Shown here: piece after piece, positions 27,579 to 35,956 of the stretch
How positions within the stretch are numbered: the stretch's first letter is position 1
Layout of the letters: the number at the start of each line of letters is the position of its first letter
Source of the DNA: Pseudoalteromonas sp. T1lg88
Lineage (GTDB): Bacteria; Pseudomonadota; Gammaproteobacteria; Enterobacterales; Alteromonadaceae
Length of the DNA stretch: 64,000 nucleotides
NCBI RefSeq assembly: GCF_002964765.1
Contig: NZ_PQCF01000023.1
Span: forward strand, 27,491 to 91,490
Direction of reading: 5' to 3'
Translations under genes and position numbers: made by a program
Notes under the pieces: model-generated
The model's database searches: none
What the model was told of the DNA's origin: nothing
The model's input: only the letters and a program-made list of their open reading frames with translations

Positions 27579-28141
27579 AAAAATACCTCGTGCCCGCCTC
27601 GCTAGCATTACTAGCCACCCTAAGCACCACGGCTCAGGCCGATGATGGTGTAAATATTCAGGCCTTAAAAGCGTGTAGCTTTATCGAAAACGATTTTCGT
27701 CGCCTTTTATGTTATGACAACATCATGGCCGGCAAACCAATCGACAGCATGCCTGCCAATGTGCCCACCAATGTGCCTGCTAACAAGGCTGGTAAGTCAC
27801 AAGGCAAAGGCGCAGAGGCTTCTGCCGCTGCAGCAGGCAATGCCAATGCAAACGCCGCCAACAAAGGCAAAAAAGACAAGGGTGATTTTGGCTTAGAGCA
27901 CAAACAGCGCAATGAAGAAAATGGTGATGAACTTGTAGCCAAGGTCAGCAGCATTAAAGAAGCGCCATACGGTGAGCTTATCATTACCCTGGACAACGGT
28001 CAGCGCTGGCGCCAGGTTGGCACTGAATCATTCCGTATCAGTAAAAACGATACCGTAGTGATCAGTCGCGCCATGTTCAATTCCTTCTTGTTGAAAAAAC
28101 AAGGCAGCAATAAAAGTATCCGCGTAAAACGCACCGACTAA
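27575..28141 (+). CDS. Exported protein of unknown function, between tatC and tatD
   Basis: 188 residues with a Sec signal peptide (LVPASLALLATLSTTAQAD). An N-terminal block NIQALKACSFIENDFRRLLCYDNIMAG, with two cysteines that could pair, is followed by a low-complexity linker rich in Ala, Asn and Lys (about 60-105) and a compact C-terminal block (ELVAKVSSIKEAPYGELIITLDNGQRWRQV...RVKRTD) that reads like a small beta domain. The ATGA overlap with tatC and two-base gap to tatD place it in the tat operon. I do not recognise a characterised family. Confidence 0.8.
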   Translation: MKKYLVPASLALLATLSTTAQADDGVNIQALKACSFIENDFRRLLCYDNIMAGKPIDSMPANVPTNVPANKAGKSQGKGAEASAAAAGNANANAANKGKKDKGDFGLEHKQRNEENGDELVAKVSSIKEAPYGELIITLDNGQRWRQVGTESFRISKNDTVVISRAMFNSFLLKKQGSNKSIRVKRTD

Positions 28142-28142
28142 T

Positions 28143-28913
28143 ATGATCGACGCCGGCGTTAACCTCAGCAGCAGTCAATTTCGCCATGACTTTGATGCCG
28201 TTGTTGCCCGCGCTCGCGAGGCCGGCGTTCAATCCATGATGGTGATCGGCTGCGATGAAGCCGACAGCCGAGAAGCGCTGGCTCTGGCGCAGCAATTTAA
28301 CCTTTATAGTTGCGCCGGCATTCACCCCCACAATGCCAAGGATGCCACGGACGATTTCGCCGCCAATCTCAGCGCCATGGCCCAGGCCAAGGAAGTGATT
28401 GCCATAGGCGAATGCGGCCTTGACTATAACCGTGACTTTTCACCTCGCCCCCAGCAAAGAAAAATATTTGCCAGTCAGTTAGCACTTGCTAACGAGCTCA
28501 ATATGCCGGTGTATTTACACGAGCGTGATGCCCATGACGATATGCTTGCCATGCTGCGTGAGTATCAACCCCGCGGGGTATTGCACTGCTTTACCGGCAA
28601 CCGCCAGCAGGCACAAAATTATTTAGACCAGGGCCTGTATCTGGGCATTACCGGCTGGGTATGCGACGAGCGCCGTAGCGGCGAGCTTAACGATGCGCTT
28701 AAGGTTATTCCCATGGCTAAGCTGCTTGTGGAAACCGACGCCCCCTATTTGTTGCCGCGCACCATTCGCCCTAAGCCTAAATCACGCCGCTGCGAACCGG
28801 CTCATCTGCCCTATGTAGTTGCGCATCTAAGCGAACATTATCGGGTACCGGAAGAACAAATAAGCGCCCTCAGCATCGCCAACTTCAACACCCTGTTTGC
28901 CCTCGACCGCTAA
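28143..28913 (+). CDS. tatD: TatD-family metal-dependent hydrolase/3'-5' deoxyribonuclease
   Basis: 256 residues, TIM-barrel amidohydrolase fold. IDAGVNLSSSQF stands for the usual D(A/T)HxH region with partial loss of the histidines, then CAGIHPHNA, AIGECGLDYNRDFS, LYLHERDAHDD-like VYLHERDAHDDML, GVLHCFTGN and LVETDAPYLLP carry metal ligands and the catalytic Asp. TatD proteins are metal-dependent nucleases involved in DNA repair and, despite the name, are not required for translocation. The first motif reads GVNL rather than HCHL, a normal TatD (versus YcfH) feature. Coupled to the preceding gene. Confidence 0.93.
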   Translation: MIDAGVNLSSSQFRHDFDAVVARAREAGVQSMMVIGCDEADSREALALAQQFNLYSCAGIHPHNAKDATDDFAANLSAMAQAKEVIAIGECGLDYNRDFSPRPQQRKIFASQLALANELNMPVYLHERDAHDDMLAMLREYQPRGVLHCFTGNRQQAQNYLDQGLYLGITGWVCDERRSGELNDALKVIPMAKLLVETDAPYLLPRTIRPKPKSRRCEPAHLPYVVAHLSEHYRVPEEQISALSIANFNTLFALDR

Positions 28914-28991
28914 AAACAAACGCGCCGATAACTATGCGCGACATCAACAAATTATCTCATTGCCAGAGCATCCCCTTGGATTAGCTGGTAA

Positions 28992-30065
<1,074 letters not shown>

Positions 30066-30072
30066 TTTCTTA

Positions 30073-30101
30073 GAGGACGGTAGCTTAGGTTATCGTCCTT
30101 T
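30073..30101 (+). terminator. Terminator of hemB
   Basis: AGGACG(A/G)TA-type stem pairing with TATCGTCCT, followed by TTTTATT, starting seven bases after the hemB stop. It abuts the left end of a MITE. Confidence 0.7.
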
Positions 30102-30103
30102 TA

Positions 30104-30373
30104 TTAGGGTCTGTTTATCTTTGCGGTTTACTTTATGTTCAATCTAAACGCATTCTGATCACGACGCTCGTTATGATGCATAGTCATTCTATGTTCATAG
30201 CGAGTAACACAGAGCAGGATGCGTTTAGATGAACCCGTAGGGCAGCGCTTGTAGCGCATTTCTACTGTGTTGTTACATGTTCATGTAGAATAACTACACC
30301 ACACATGTGCCGCCTTGTATAAATCCGCTACAAACTGCTGCAGAAACAAACAACAAAGGTCAACAGACCCTAA
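30104..30373. mobile_element. MITE-like element, about 270 bp, with terminal inverted repeats
   Basis: The ends TTAGGGTCTGTTTATCTTTG and CAAAGGTCAACAGACCCTAA are inverted repeats (18 of 20 match). A second inverted pair lies inside: AATCTAAACGCAT near 30141 and ATGCGTTTAGAT near 30220. There is no open frame of note. The structure is that of a non-autonomous miniature transposable element; a TA target duplication is possible because TTA/TAA flank the ends. It fills most of the 415-bp gap between hemB and exeM. The remaining ~105 bp contain a TTGACA-like -35 element and an imperfect inverted repeat (ACATTTAGGT / ACCTAAGTGT) near 30381-30412. Confidence 0.75.
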
Positions 30374-30479
30374 AATCATCACATTTAGGTTAAATTATTG
30401 ACACCTAAGTGTAACCTCTCCCCCGTAAACTATGTACCCCTTTAAGGGTTAATCTAACTAGAAACACGGGATTCATACC

Positions 30480-33116
30480 ATGAAAAACACCTTTACACCG
30501 ATAGCACTGGCGGTTGCCAGCGCCTTTGTGTCGCTCTCGGCACAAGCGGATATTTTTATCTCCGAATACGTTGAAGGCAGCAGCAATAACAAGGCCATCG
30601 AGCTTTACAACCCGACCGACCGCGAAATCGATTTAAGTCAGTATAAGTTAGCCTTTTATTTTAACGGCAGCAGCAGCGCCGGCTTAACCCTTCCGCTGAC
30701 GGGCACCTTAGCACCGCAAGGCGTGTATGTTGCCGCTCATAGTCTGGCGGCGGCAGAGATACTTGCAACCGCTTCTTTAACCAATGGCAGCGGCTGGTTT
30801 AACGGTGATGATGCCATAGTACTGAGCAAGCAAGGCGAGGTTATCGACAGCATGGGTCAGGTGGGTATGGACCCAGGCTCAAGCTGGGGTGCTGGCACAA
30901 GTACAACACAAAACAATACCTTGCGCCGCATCGATGGCACACCGGCACGCACGGATATCGCCTCACCTTATGATCCAAGCGCTTATTTTAGCGGCGCCGG
31001 CAATGATAACTTTAGCGATCTCGGTCAGTATCTGGGCACTAACCCGCCGGTTGAGCCAGAGCCTGAACCAGAGCCGGATTTCAGCCTCACCTGTGCCGAT
31101 ACCGCCACGGCCATCCACAGCATTCAGGGTAATGGTGCGGTCAGCCCCATGGCCGGTGAGCAGGTGGTGGTTGAGGCCGTGGTCAGTGCCGACTTCCAAA
31201 ACAGCAATGAACTGAGTGGCTTCTTCTTATCTTCACTGCAAAGCGATAACGACCCAAGCACCTCGGAAGGTATCTTCGTATATCACAGGAATAATGACGT
31301 GAATGTCGGTGAGCGAGTGCGCCTAATCGCCACGGTAGCCGAATACTATGGCGCCACCCAGCTTAAAGATGTAACCGCCCTGGTCGATTGTGGCACCGCC
31401 GCGGTGAGCGCAACCCCATTGACCCTGCCGGTCGCGGATGTAAACGACCTGGAAGCCTATGAAGGCATGCTGGTGACTCTTGCCCAGCCCCTGTATGTGG
31501 TCGATAACTACAACTTGGCGCGCTACGGCGAAGTAGGCCTGGCCAGCGAGCGTTTGTATCAAGGCACTCAGGTTGCCCTGCCCGGCGCTGCCGCCAATGC
31601 GGTAGAAGCCGATAACCTGTTAAAGCAATTACTGCTTGATGATGGCTCAACCCGTCAAAACCCAGCTCACATAGCCTACCCGGCGCCGGGTCTTGATGCC
31701 TATAACACGCTGCGCCTGGGCGACACGGTCAGCGGCCTGACCGGGGTACTGGGATATGGTTTTGATCGTTACCGTCTGCACCCAAGCACGGCACCTCAGT
31801 TTGTTGCCGCCAATCCACGTACTCAAGCGCCACAGCTAACGCAGCAGGGTGATATCAAGGTAGCCAGCTTTAACGTTTTAAATTACTTCAATGGTGATGG
31901 CCAGCAAGGTGGCTTCCCCACCGCTCGCGGTGCCGACAGCCTGGAAGAATTTATTCGCCAGGAGCAGAAACTGGTCAGCGCCATCAGCGCCATGAACGCG
32001 GATATTATCGGCCTGATGGAAATCGAAAACGATGGCTTTGGTGACTTCAGTGCCCTGAGCTCTTTGGTTAACGCCCTGAATGCGGCCAGCAGCGAGGGCG
32101 AATATGCCTTTGTCGATTTTGGTGTCGACCAAGTCGGTAGCGATGCCATCACCACGGCGCTGATTTATCGCAAGGACAAGGTAGAGGAAAATGGCCTTGC
32201 CGCCATTAACGACCAGGGTGCATTTGCCTACGGCAACCGCGCCGCCATAGCGCAAACATTTAAAGATATTGCCACCGATGAGGTGCTGACCGTTGCCGTT
32301 GCGCATCTTAAGTCAAAAGGCGGCTGTGGCAACGCTCAAGGTCTGGATGCCGATCAAAATGACGGCCAGGCCTGCTTTAACGCCACCCGAGTGGCCGGCG
32401 CCAATGAATTTGCCAGCTGGCTTGCTAATCACCCAACCGGTGTTGAAGACGAGGACATCATACTGGTAGGTGATATCAATGCCTACGCCATGGAAGAGCC
32501 TATGCAAGCCTTTGCTGACGCCGGTTTTGCTAATGTGGTACCGACTCTGGACGGTGATAACCTGAGCTACTCCTATAACTTCCAAGGCCGCATGGGTAGT
32601 CTGGATCATGCCCTCGCATCACCCAGTCTGATGGCCAAGGTGGTCGCAGCAACGGATTGGCATATCAATGCCGATGAACCGCGCGTGCTGGATTACAATC
32701 TGGAATTTAAAACACAAGAGCAACAAGCCAGCTGGTACGCTGACCATGCGTACCGCGCTTCGGATCACGACCCTGTGATCGTCGCTATTAAGGCAGAGCC
32801 AAAGCCAAGCGAAGAGTTAAGCGGCGAATTCACCGCCATCAGCGGCTCATTCCAACCGAAAAACTTCACCATAGAGCTACCCAGCGATTTCGATTATCTG
32901 GATATCGAGCTGGTAGGCGGCTGGGGTGAAGCCGATCTCTTTGTCAGCAAGCAGCGCCGCGGCACGAAGAAACATGCCGATTGCGCCTCGCGCAACAGCG
33001 GCTCAGAAGAGCTTTGCCAGTTCACTAACCCGACTGCGGGCAAATGGAAGGTACGTGTTCAGGGCAACCAGCCTTACGGTGAAGTAACCCTGCGTTACCG
33101 CGCTACTAAGTACTAA
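30480..33116 (+). CDS. exeM: Extracellular nuclease, ExeM/NucH family
   Basis: 878 residues with a signal peptide ending SLSAQAD. Domains in order: a lamin-tail domain (about 22-160, FISEYVEGSSNNKAIELYNPT), an acidic Pro/Glu linker (about 190-205), an OB-like domain (about 210-310), an endonuclease/exonuclease/phosphatase catalytic domain (about 460-775) with VASFNVLNYFNG, GLMEIENDGF, VGDINAYAMEEP and ASDHDPVIV, and a C-terminal PPC-like beta domain (about 790-878). Proteins of this kind in Shewanella and Vibrio are secreted or surface-attached DNases that use extracellular DNA as a phosphorus or nutrient source and affect biofilm. A strong terminator follows. Confidence 0.92.
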   Translation: MKNTFTPIALAVASAFVSLSAQADIFISEYVEGSSNNKAIELYNPTDREIDLSQYKLAFYFNGSSSAGLTLPLTGTLAPQGVYVAAHSLAAAEILATASLTNGSGWFNGDDAIVLSKQGEVIDSMGQVGMDPGSSWGAGTSTTQNNTLRRIDGTPARTDIASPYDPSAYFSGAGNDNFSDLGQYLGTNPPVEPEPEPEPDFSLTCADTATAIHSIQGNGAVSPMAGEQVVVEAVVSADFQNSNELSGFFLSSLQSDNDPSTSEGIFVYHRNNDVNVGERVRLIATVAEYYGATQLKDVTALVDCGTAAVSATPLTLPVADVNDLEAYEGMLVTLAQPLYVVDNYNLARYGEVGLASERLYQGTQVALPGAAANAVEADNLLKQLLLDDGSTRQNPAHIAYPAPGLDAYNTLRLGDTVSGLTGVLGYGFDRYRLHPSTAPQFVAANPRTQAPQLTQQGDIKVASFNVLNYFNGDGQQGGFPTARGADSLEEFIRQEQKLVSAISAMNADIIGLMEIENDGFGDFSALSSLVNALNAASSEGEYAFVDFGVDQVGSDAITTALIYRKDKVEENGLAAINDQGAFAYGNRAAIAQTFKDIATDEVLTVAVAHLKSKGGCGNAQGLDADQNDGQACFNATRVAGANEFASWLANHPTGVEDEDIILVGDINAYAMEEPMQAFADAGFANVVPTLDGDNLSYSYNFQGRMGSLDHALASPSLMAKVVAATDWHINADEPRVLDYNLEFKTQEQQASWYADHAYRASDHDPVIVAIKAEPKPSEELSGEFTAISGSFQPKNFTIELPSDFDYLDIELVGGWGEADLFVSKQRRGTKKHADCASRNSGSEELCQFTNPTAGKWKVRVQGNQPYGEVTLRYRATKY

Positions 33117-33138
33117 TCGCTTTAGTGTAATTAGTACT

Positions 33139-33169
33139 AAAAAGGGCAGATATCGTATCTGCCCTTTTT
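33139..33169 (+). terminator. Terminator of exeM
   Basis: A 14-bp perfect stem (AAAAAGGGCAGATA / TATCTGCCCTTTTT) with three-base loop, 22 bases after the stop. Confidence 0.92.
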
Positions 33170-33235
33170 GTTGGGATGCTTAATGGAAAAGCGTGCCATG
33201 GTGCTTATTGTAAGTTTAATAGCTGTCTGCTTTGA

Positions 33236-33336
33236 ATTAACGCCGTAATATGGGGCGTATAAATGCTTGGCTATAATCGCGAAGAATGAGCGCCAGCCAA
33301 GCTTTAGACGTCCCATCCATAATTACCTTGTTATAT
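33236..33336. repeat. Long imperfect palindrome, attC-like, at the 3' side of an orphan gene
   Basis: On the minus strand the sequence runs from TATAAC (next to the orphan gene stop) to GGCGTTA. In between, ATGGGACGT pairs with ACGCCCCAT, GCTTGGCT with AGCCAAGC, and GTAATTATGG with CCATATTAC, leaving a 22-base central spacer and a few unpaired bases. An AAC...GTT-ended, bulged palindrome of about 100 bp placed right after a stop codon is how integron attC sites look. The outer boxes only partly fit the RYYYAAC/GTTRRRY consensus, so the call is tentative. Confidence 0.4.
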
Positions 33337-33771
33337 ACCCAATTTCTCCAGAGCTATTTTACGAAATTCGGAATAATTTTTAGCATACTCCCAAATGGAA
33401 AATAAATGGTTACCGTTAACATCAATGAGGCAGAATATTTGGCAACTAGGGTAAGCTTTTGATTTTTTTAGTTCGTTCCAAGAATAACTCTTATTAGCTC
33501 CATTCTCGCAAAGAATAATACCGTTATGATCAAATTCTAAATTAATTTTAAGTGTTTTAATAAAGCGACATAATAAGTAAAAATTTTGAACACTAAAATA
33601 AATTAAAAATCCTGAAAAAGCTGAGAGCAGTATAGCGATATAAAGTTCTTGAGAAATCCATGATTTGTAGGTTATGTAACAAATAGCAATCGAACCTAAA
33701 GAATAACCAGGCAATAAAATTAGAGCACATACATAAGCTAATATTTGAATGTTTTTAGAATGTTTAACCAT
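33331..33771 (-). CDS. AT-rich orphan gene: small membrane protein of unknown function
   Basis: 146 residues with three hydrophobic segments in the first 75 residues (YVCALILLPGYSLGSIAICYI, YIAILLSAFSGFLIYFSV), then a soluble part with DHNGIILCENGANKSYSWNELKKS and FCLIDVNGNHLFSIW that recalls small PH-like/YcxB-type membrane proteins. Base composition is much richer in A+T than the neighbours, which suggests recent acquisition. The gene is bracketed by a 13-bp inverted repeat (GTTATATACCCAA at about 33330 and TTGGGTATATAAC at about 33779), and longer palindromes lie just outside. The stop codon is part of the left repeat. Function unknown. Confidence 0.65.
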   Translation of the reverse strand: MVKHSKNIQILAYVCALILLPGYSLGSIAICYITYKSWISQELYIAILLSAFSGFLIYFSVQNFYLLCRFIKTLKINLEFDHNGIILCENGANKSYSWNELKKSKAYPSCQIFCLIDVNGNHLFSIWEYAKNYSEFRKIALEKLGI

Positions 33772-33784
33772 ACTTTACTTGGGT

Positions 33785-33843
33785 ATATAACATTTTAGTA
33801 TTTATGGGACACGTTGTTCGTGTCACATAATCGCTTGTTGAAC
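33785..33843. repeat. Palindrome, attC-like, at the 5' side of the orphan gene
   Basis: TTATGGGACACG and CGTGTCACATAA pair around a five-base loop with single mismatches or bulges. The outer ends read ATATAAC and GTTGAAC; the second fits GTTRRRY exactly. Length (59 bp) is that of the shortest attC sites. The orientation is opposite to the other palindrome, which argues against a plain cassette array. Confidence 0.35.
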
Positions 33844-34280
33844 TGAGGCGCTACCTGCACCTAGCTTGGTGTAATTTATGCTATGGGAATTTGCTTTTTA
33901 AGCATGAGGGGTAATGACTTGGTTTGCTCAATCCTTTACCTTCTTTTGTGCTTCCCAGCATCGCTCAGTCATGTTTTTTATGTTTCTATTACAGCGCTTC
34001 CAGGGCCTATAAGCAACCTTTTTTAAACCGCACAGCCTATCCCATCCCAATCCTGTTAATTAGGATAACTCATTGAGTTTAGGTAGCTCATTTGCGCTGC
34101 TAACTCAGTCGTATGTCTGCCTATATGTCGCTTTGACAAAAGATGTTTTGCAGGTTTGCGTGCACGCAAACAATCAGGTGCATTCCAAGTTGGAAGTCAC
34201 GCCGTAAGCAAGTACAGCATATATACGTTATACACCTTGTCGCGTTGGCGGCGCCAAGATCTAACAAACGGTATAAATTT

Positions 34281-34305
34281 GTCAGGCTAAAGCCTGACCT
34301 ACAGG
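34281..34305. repeat. REP-like palindrome (copy A)
   Basis: GTCAGGCTAAAGCCTGAC followed by CTACAGG. The same element recurs at 34851-34875, and related GCTAAAGCC elements occur near 63390 and 63730. Such short GTAGGTC-type palindromes are dispersed in many marine gammaproteobacteria. Confidence 0.7.
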
Positions 34306-34364
34306 TATCGCGCCCTCCCGTTTTGATTCGCGCTGGAGAATCAGCTTTTGTTGTGGAGTGTGCT

Positions 34365-34560
34365 TGAAACAACGAAGCATGGATGCGTAGTTAGGTTTAC
34401 CGAGTCAGGACGACTCGTTAAACCGTGTTGAAAGCTAAGCGGAACGTTTAACAAAAACCTGAGTTCGGAAGCATTAGCGAATCACGGGCGCCTTGGGGTT
34501 CCAAGGGGCGGTTGGCGTAAACCGCCCTTTGGTTGCCGTCGCCAACGCGACAAGATCTAT
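34365..34560. repeat. Long direct repeat, copy 1 (period 274 bp)
   Basis: From GAAACAACGA through TTAGGTTTACCGAGTCAGG to CGCCAACGCGACA this stretch recurs almost unchanged 274 bp further on. It contains internal palindromes (GAGTCAGGACGACTC, GGGGCGGTTGGCGTAAACCGCCC). No coding potential is convincing. The 1.2 kb from 33.8 to 35.0 kb has no gene I can support; between 33.85 and 34.10 kb I see nothing. Confidence 0.8.
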
Positions 34561-34572
34561 CAGTAGCTCCCT

Positions 34573-34600
34573 TTGTCGGCGCAAAGCACCGACCTACAAG
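34573..34600. repeat. REP-like palindrome, TGTCGG type
   Basis: TGTCGGCGCAAAGCACCGACC followed by TACAAG, the same class as the CCGACCTACAA elements near the 5S gene at 63.4-63.9 kb. Confidence 0.6.
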
Positions 34601-34638
34601 TGCCGCCGCTGTCGGCGGCCCGATAAAAATCGTCAGGT

Positions 34639-34838
34639 TGAAACAACGAGAGAGGGACATCGAGTTAGGTTTACCGAGTCAGGACGACTCGTTCAACCGT
34701 GTTGAAAGCTAAGCGGAACGTTTAACAAAAACCTGAGTTCGGAAGCATTAGCGAATCACGGGCGCCTTGGGGTTCCAAGGGGCGGTTGGCGTCAACCGCC
34801 CTTTGGTTGTCGTCGCCAACGCGACAAAATCTATCAAC
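34639..34838. repeat. Long direct repeat, copy 2 (period 274 bp)
   Basis: Second copy of the unit at 34365-34560, with only a few substitutions over about 175 bp (for example GTTAAACC against GTTCAACC and TTGCCG against TTGTCG). Confidence 0.8.
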
Positions 34839-34850
34839 CCACACAAGGTT

Positions 34851-34875
34851 GTCAGGCTAAAGCCTGACCTACAGG
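34851..34875. repeat. REP-like palindrome (copy B)
   Basis: Second copy of GTCAGGCTAAAGCCTGAC plus CTACAGG, identical to that at 34281. Confidence 0.7.
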
Positions 34876-35008
34876 TATCGCCGAGTTTCGCTATGCGCAT
34901 TCGCCGCACAGCACGCGCAAGCATCAGCAAATGTGGGGGTGTCCTAGGAGTTGTTAGAGGAAATGGACAAGCATTTCCTCTGACCCGAAGTCGGCGGCCC
35001 GACAAAAA

Positions 35009-35746
35009 CTAATGATGATGACCACCCTTTAGCGCCTGACCATCACTGCTGTAAAAGCCCGAGGCACCATGCTCGATAAAGCCTTGGTTAATCATTTTCG
35101 CCAGGAAAGGGTCTTGCTCGTTGTCGCCAACATCCGCATAGTCGGTGCTCTGGTAGCTATCCCAAAGTGCGAACTGGCGCTCAACCGCTTGTGGGTTAAG
35201 CTCATAACCCTGCAGCTTTAAGCTGTTTACTTGCTGCCACTGACCTTGGTCGTCCTGCTGGCTTAGGGTCATGCTTTTTACCAGCTTAAGCTCGGGCAGC
35301 CAGGTAATGGCCAGCTTTTGCTGCTCATTGCCATGCTCATAGAATTCTTCACGTTCGCAGCCCTGCCCCTCAGAGCGCAGCGGTTGCTCCAGTAAGGCAT
35401 TGCTTACTAACTGATATTTTTGGGCCCACTCAATTTTTTGACCCTGACTTTTAAGCTCGCCTGGCTGGTACTCAATACCTCTTTGGTATTGCTCAAAATA
35501 GCGTATTGGACGTAGCTGACCTGCGCTTAAACGTTGCCATTTTTCAACAAGGCCCTGAGCCATCGCCTGATGGGCAACTTCCTGATGCAAACGCCACAGG
35601 TTAAAGTCTTTGCCGTCCTGCTTGCCCTGTTGCTGCTGATAGCTGGCTTTAAGCACGTCGGCATTGGCATCACATTGTTCGGCTGGGGCTGCGTGGGCAA
35701 CACCCGTTAGGGCACAACACAGTGCCGCGAGGGGAAAATACTTCAT
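35009..35746 (-). CDS. Exported protein of unknown function downstream of the PhoA pair
   Basis: About 245 residues with a signal peptide (FPLAALCCALTGVAHA). The mature part is polar and rich in Gln (KASYQQQQGKQDGKDFNLWRLHQEVAHQ), with a repeated Cys pair that could bond, and ends in GGHHH, a possible metal-binding tail. The ATG at 35746 has AAGGA six bases before it; the ATG at 35752 touches that sequence, and the frame to 35818 crosses a repeat. I do not recognise the family. It lies 200 bases downstream of two alkaline-phosphatase genes on the same strand, but a palindromic element lies between, so co-transcription is uncertain. Confidence 0.65.
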   Translation of the reverse strand: MKYFPLAALCCALTGVAHAAPAEQCDANADVLKASYQQQQGKQDGKDFNLWRLHQEVAHQAMAQGLVEKWQRLSAGQLRPIRYFEQYQRGIEYQPGELKSQGQKIEWAQKYQLVSNALLEQPLRSEGQGCEREEFYEHGNEQQKLAITWLPELKLVKSMTLSQQDDQGQWQQVNSLKLQGYELNPQAVERQFALWDSYQSTDYADVGDNEQDPFLAKMINQGFIEHGASGFYSSDGQALKGGHHH

Positions 35747-35757
35747 TTTCATTCCTT

Positions 35758-35922
35758 TAATACCAATTCTGTTAGGTATGTGAGCAAATATAGCGCTGGA
35801 TAAATGATGTGATAACAAGGCGGAGTTTTTCTTATGTAATTATTCTACATAGAAAAATTCTAACGCAGTTAGCACGATATTTAGCCCGCTAGAATGATTA
35901 GCTATTTAAGTGAATTGGTATA
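35758..35922. repeat. Dispersed palindromic element (MITE-like), about 165 bp
   Basis: TACCAATTC at 35761 and GAATTGGTA at 35912 form the terminal inverted repeats. Inside, TTTTTCT-TATGTA and TACATAGAAAAA form a second palindrome around 35826-35857. The element has no open frame. I recall very similar TATACCAATTC...GAATTGGTATA elements in many Alteromonadales genomes. Confidence 0.7.
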
Positions 35923-35956
35923 AGCAGGGCCGAGCATCGGCTCGGCCCATGGCTTA

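Noticed and set aside
33236..33843. A true integron
   Set aside because: Neither an integrase gene nor a series of same-direction cassettes is present, and the two palindromes face opposite ways. Kept only as attC-like palindromes.
34281..34875. CRISPR array
   Set aside because: Repeats are few, of mixed length, unevenly spaced and palindromic, with no cas genes nearby. They fit REP-like elements.
34121..35012. Several 70-85-codon frames in the repeat island
   Set aside because: They are made of translated repeats and occur in near-copies on both strands. No Shine-Dalgarno sequence or protein-like composition.
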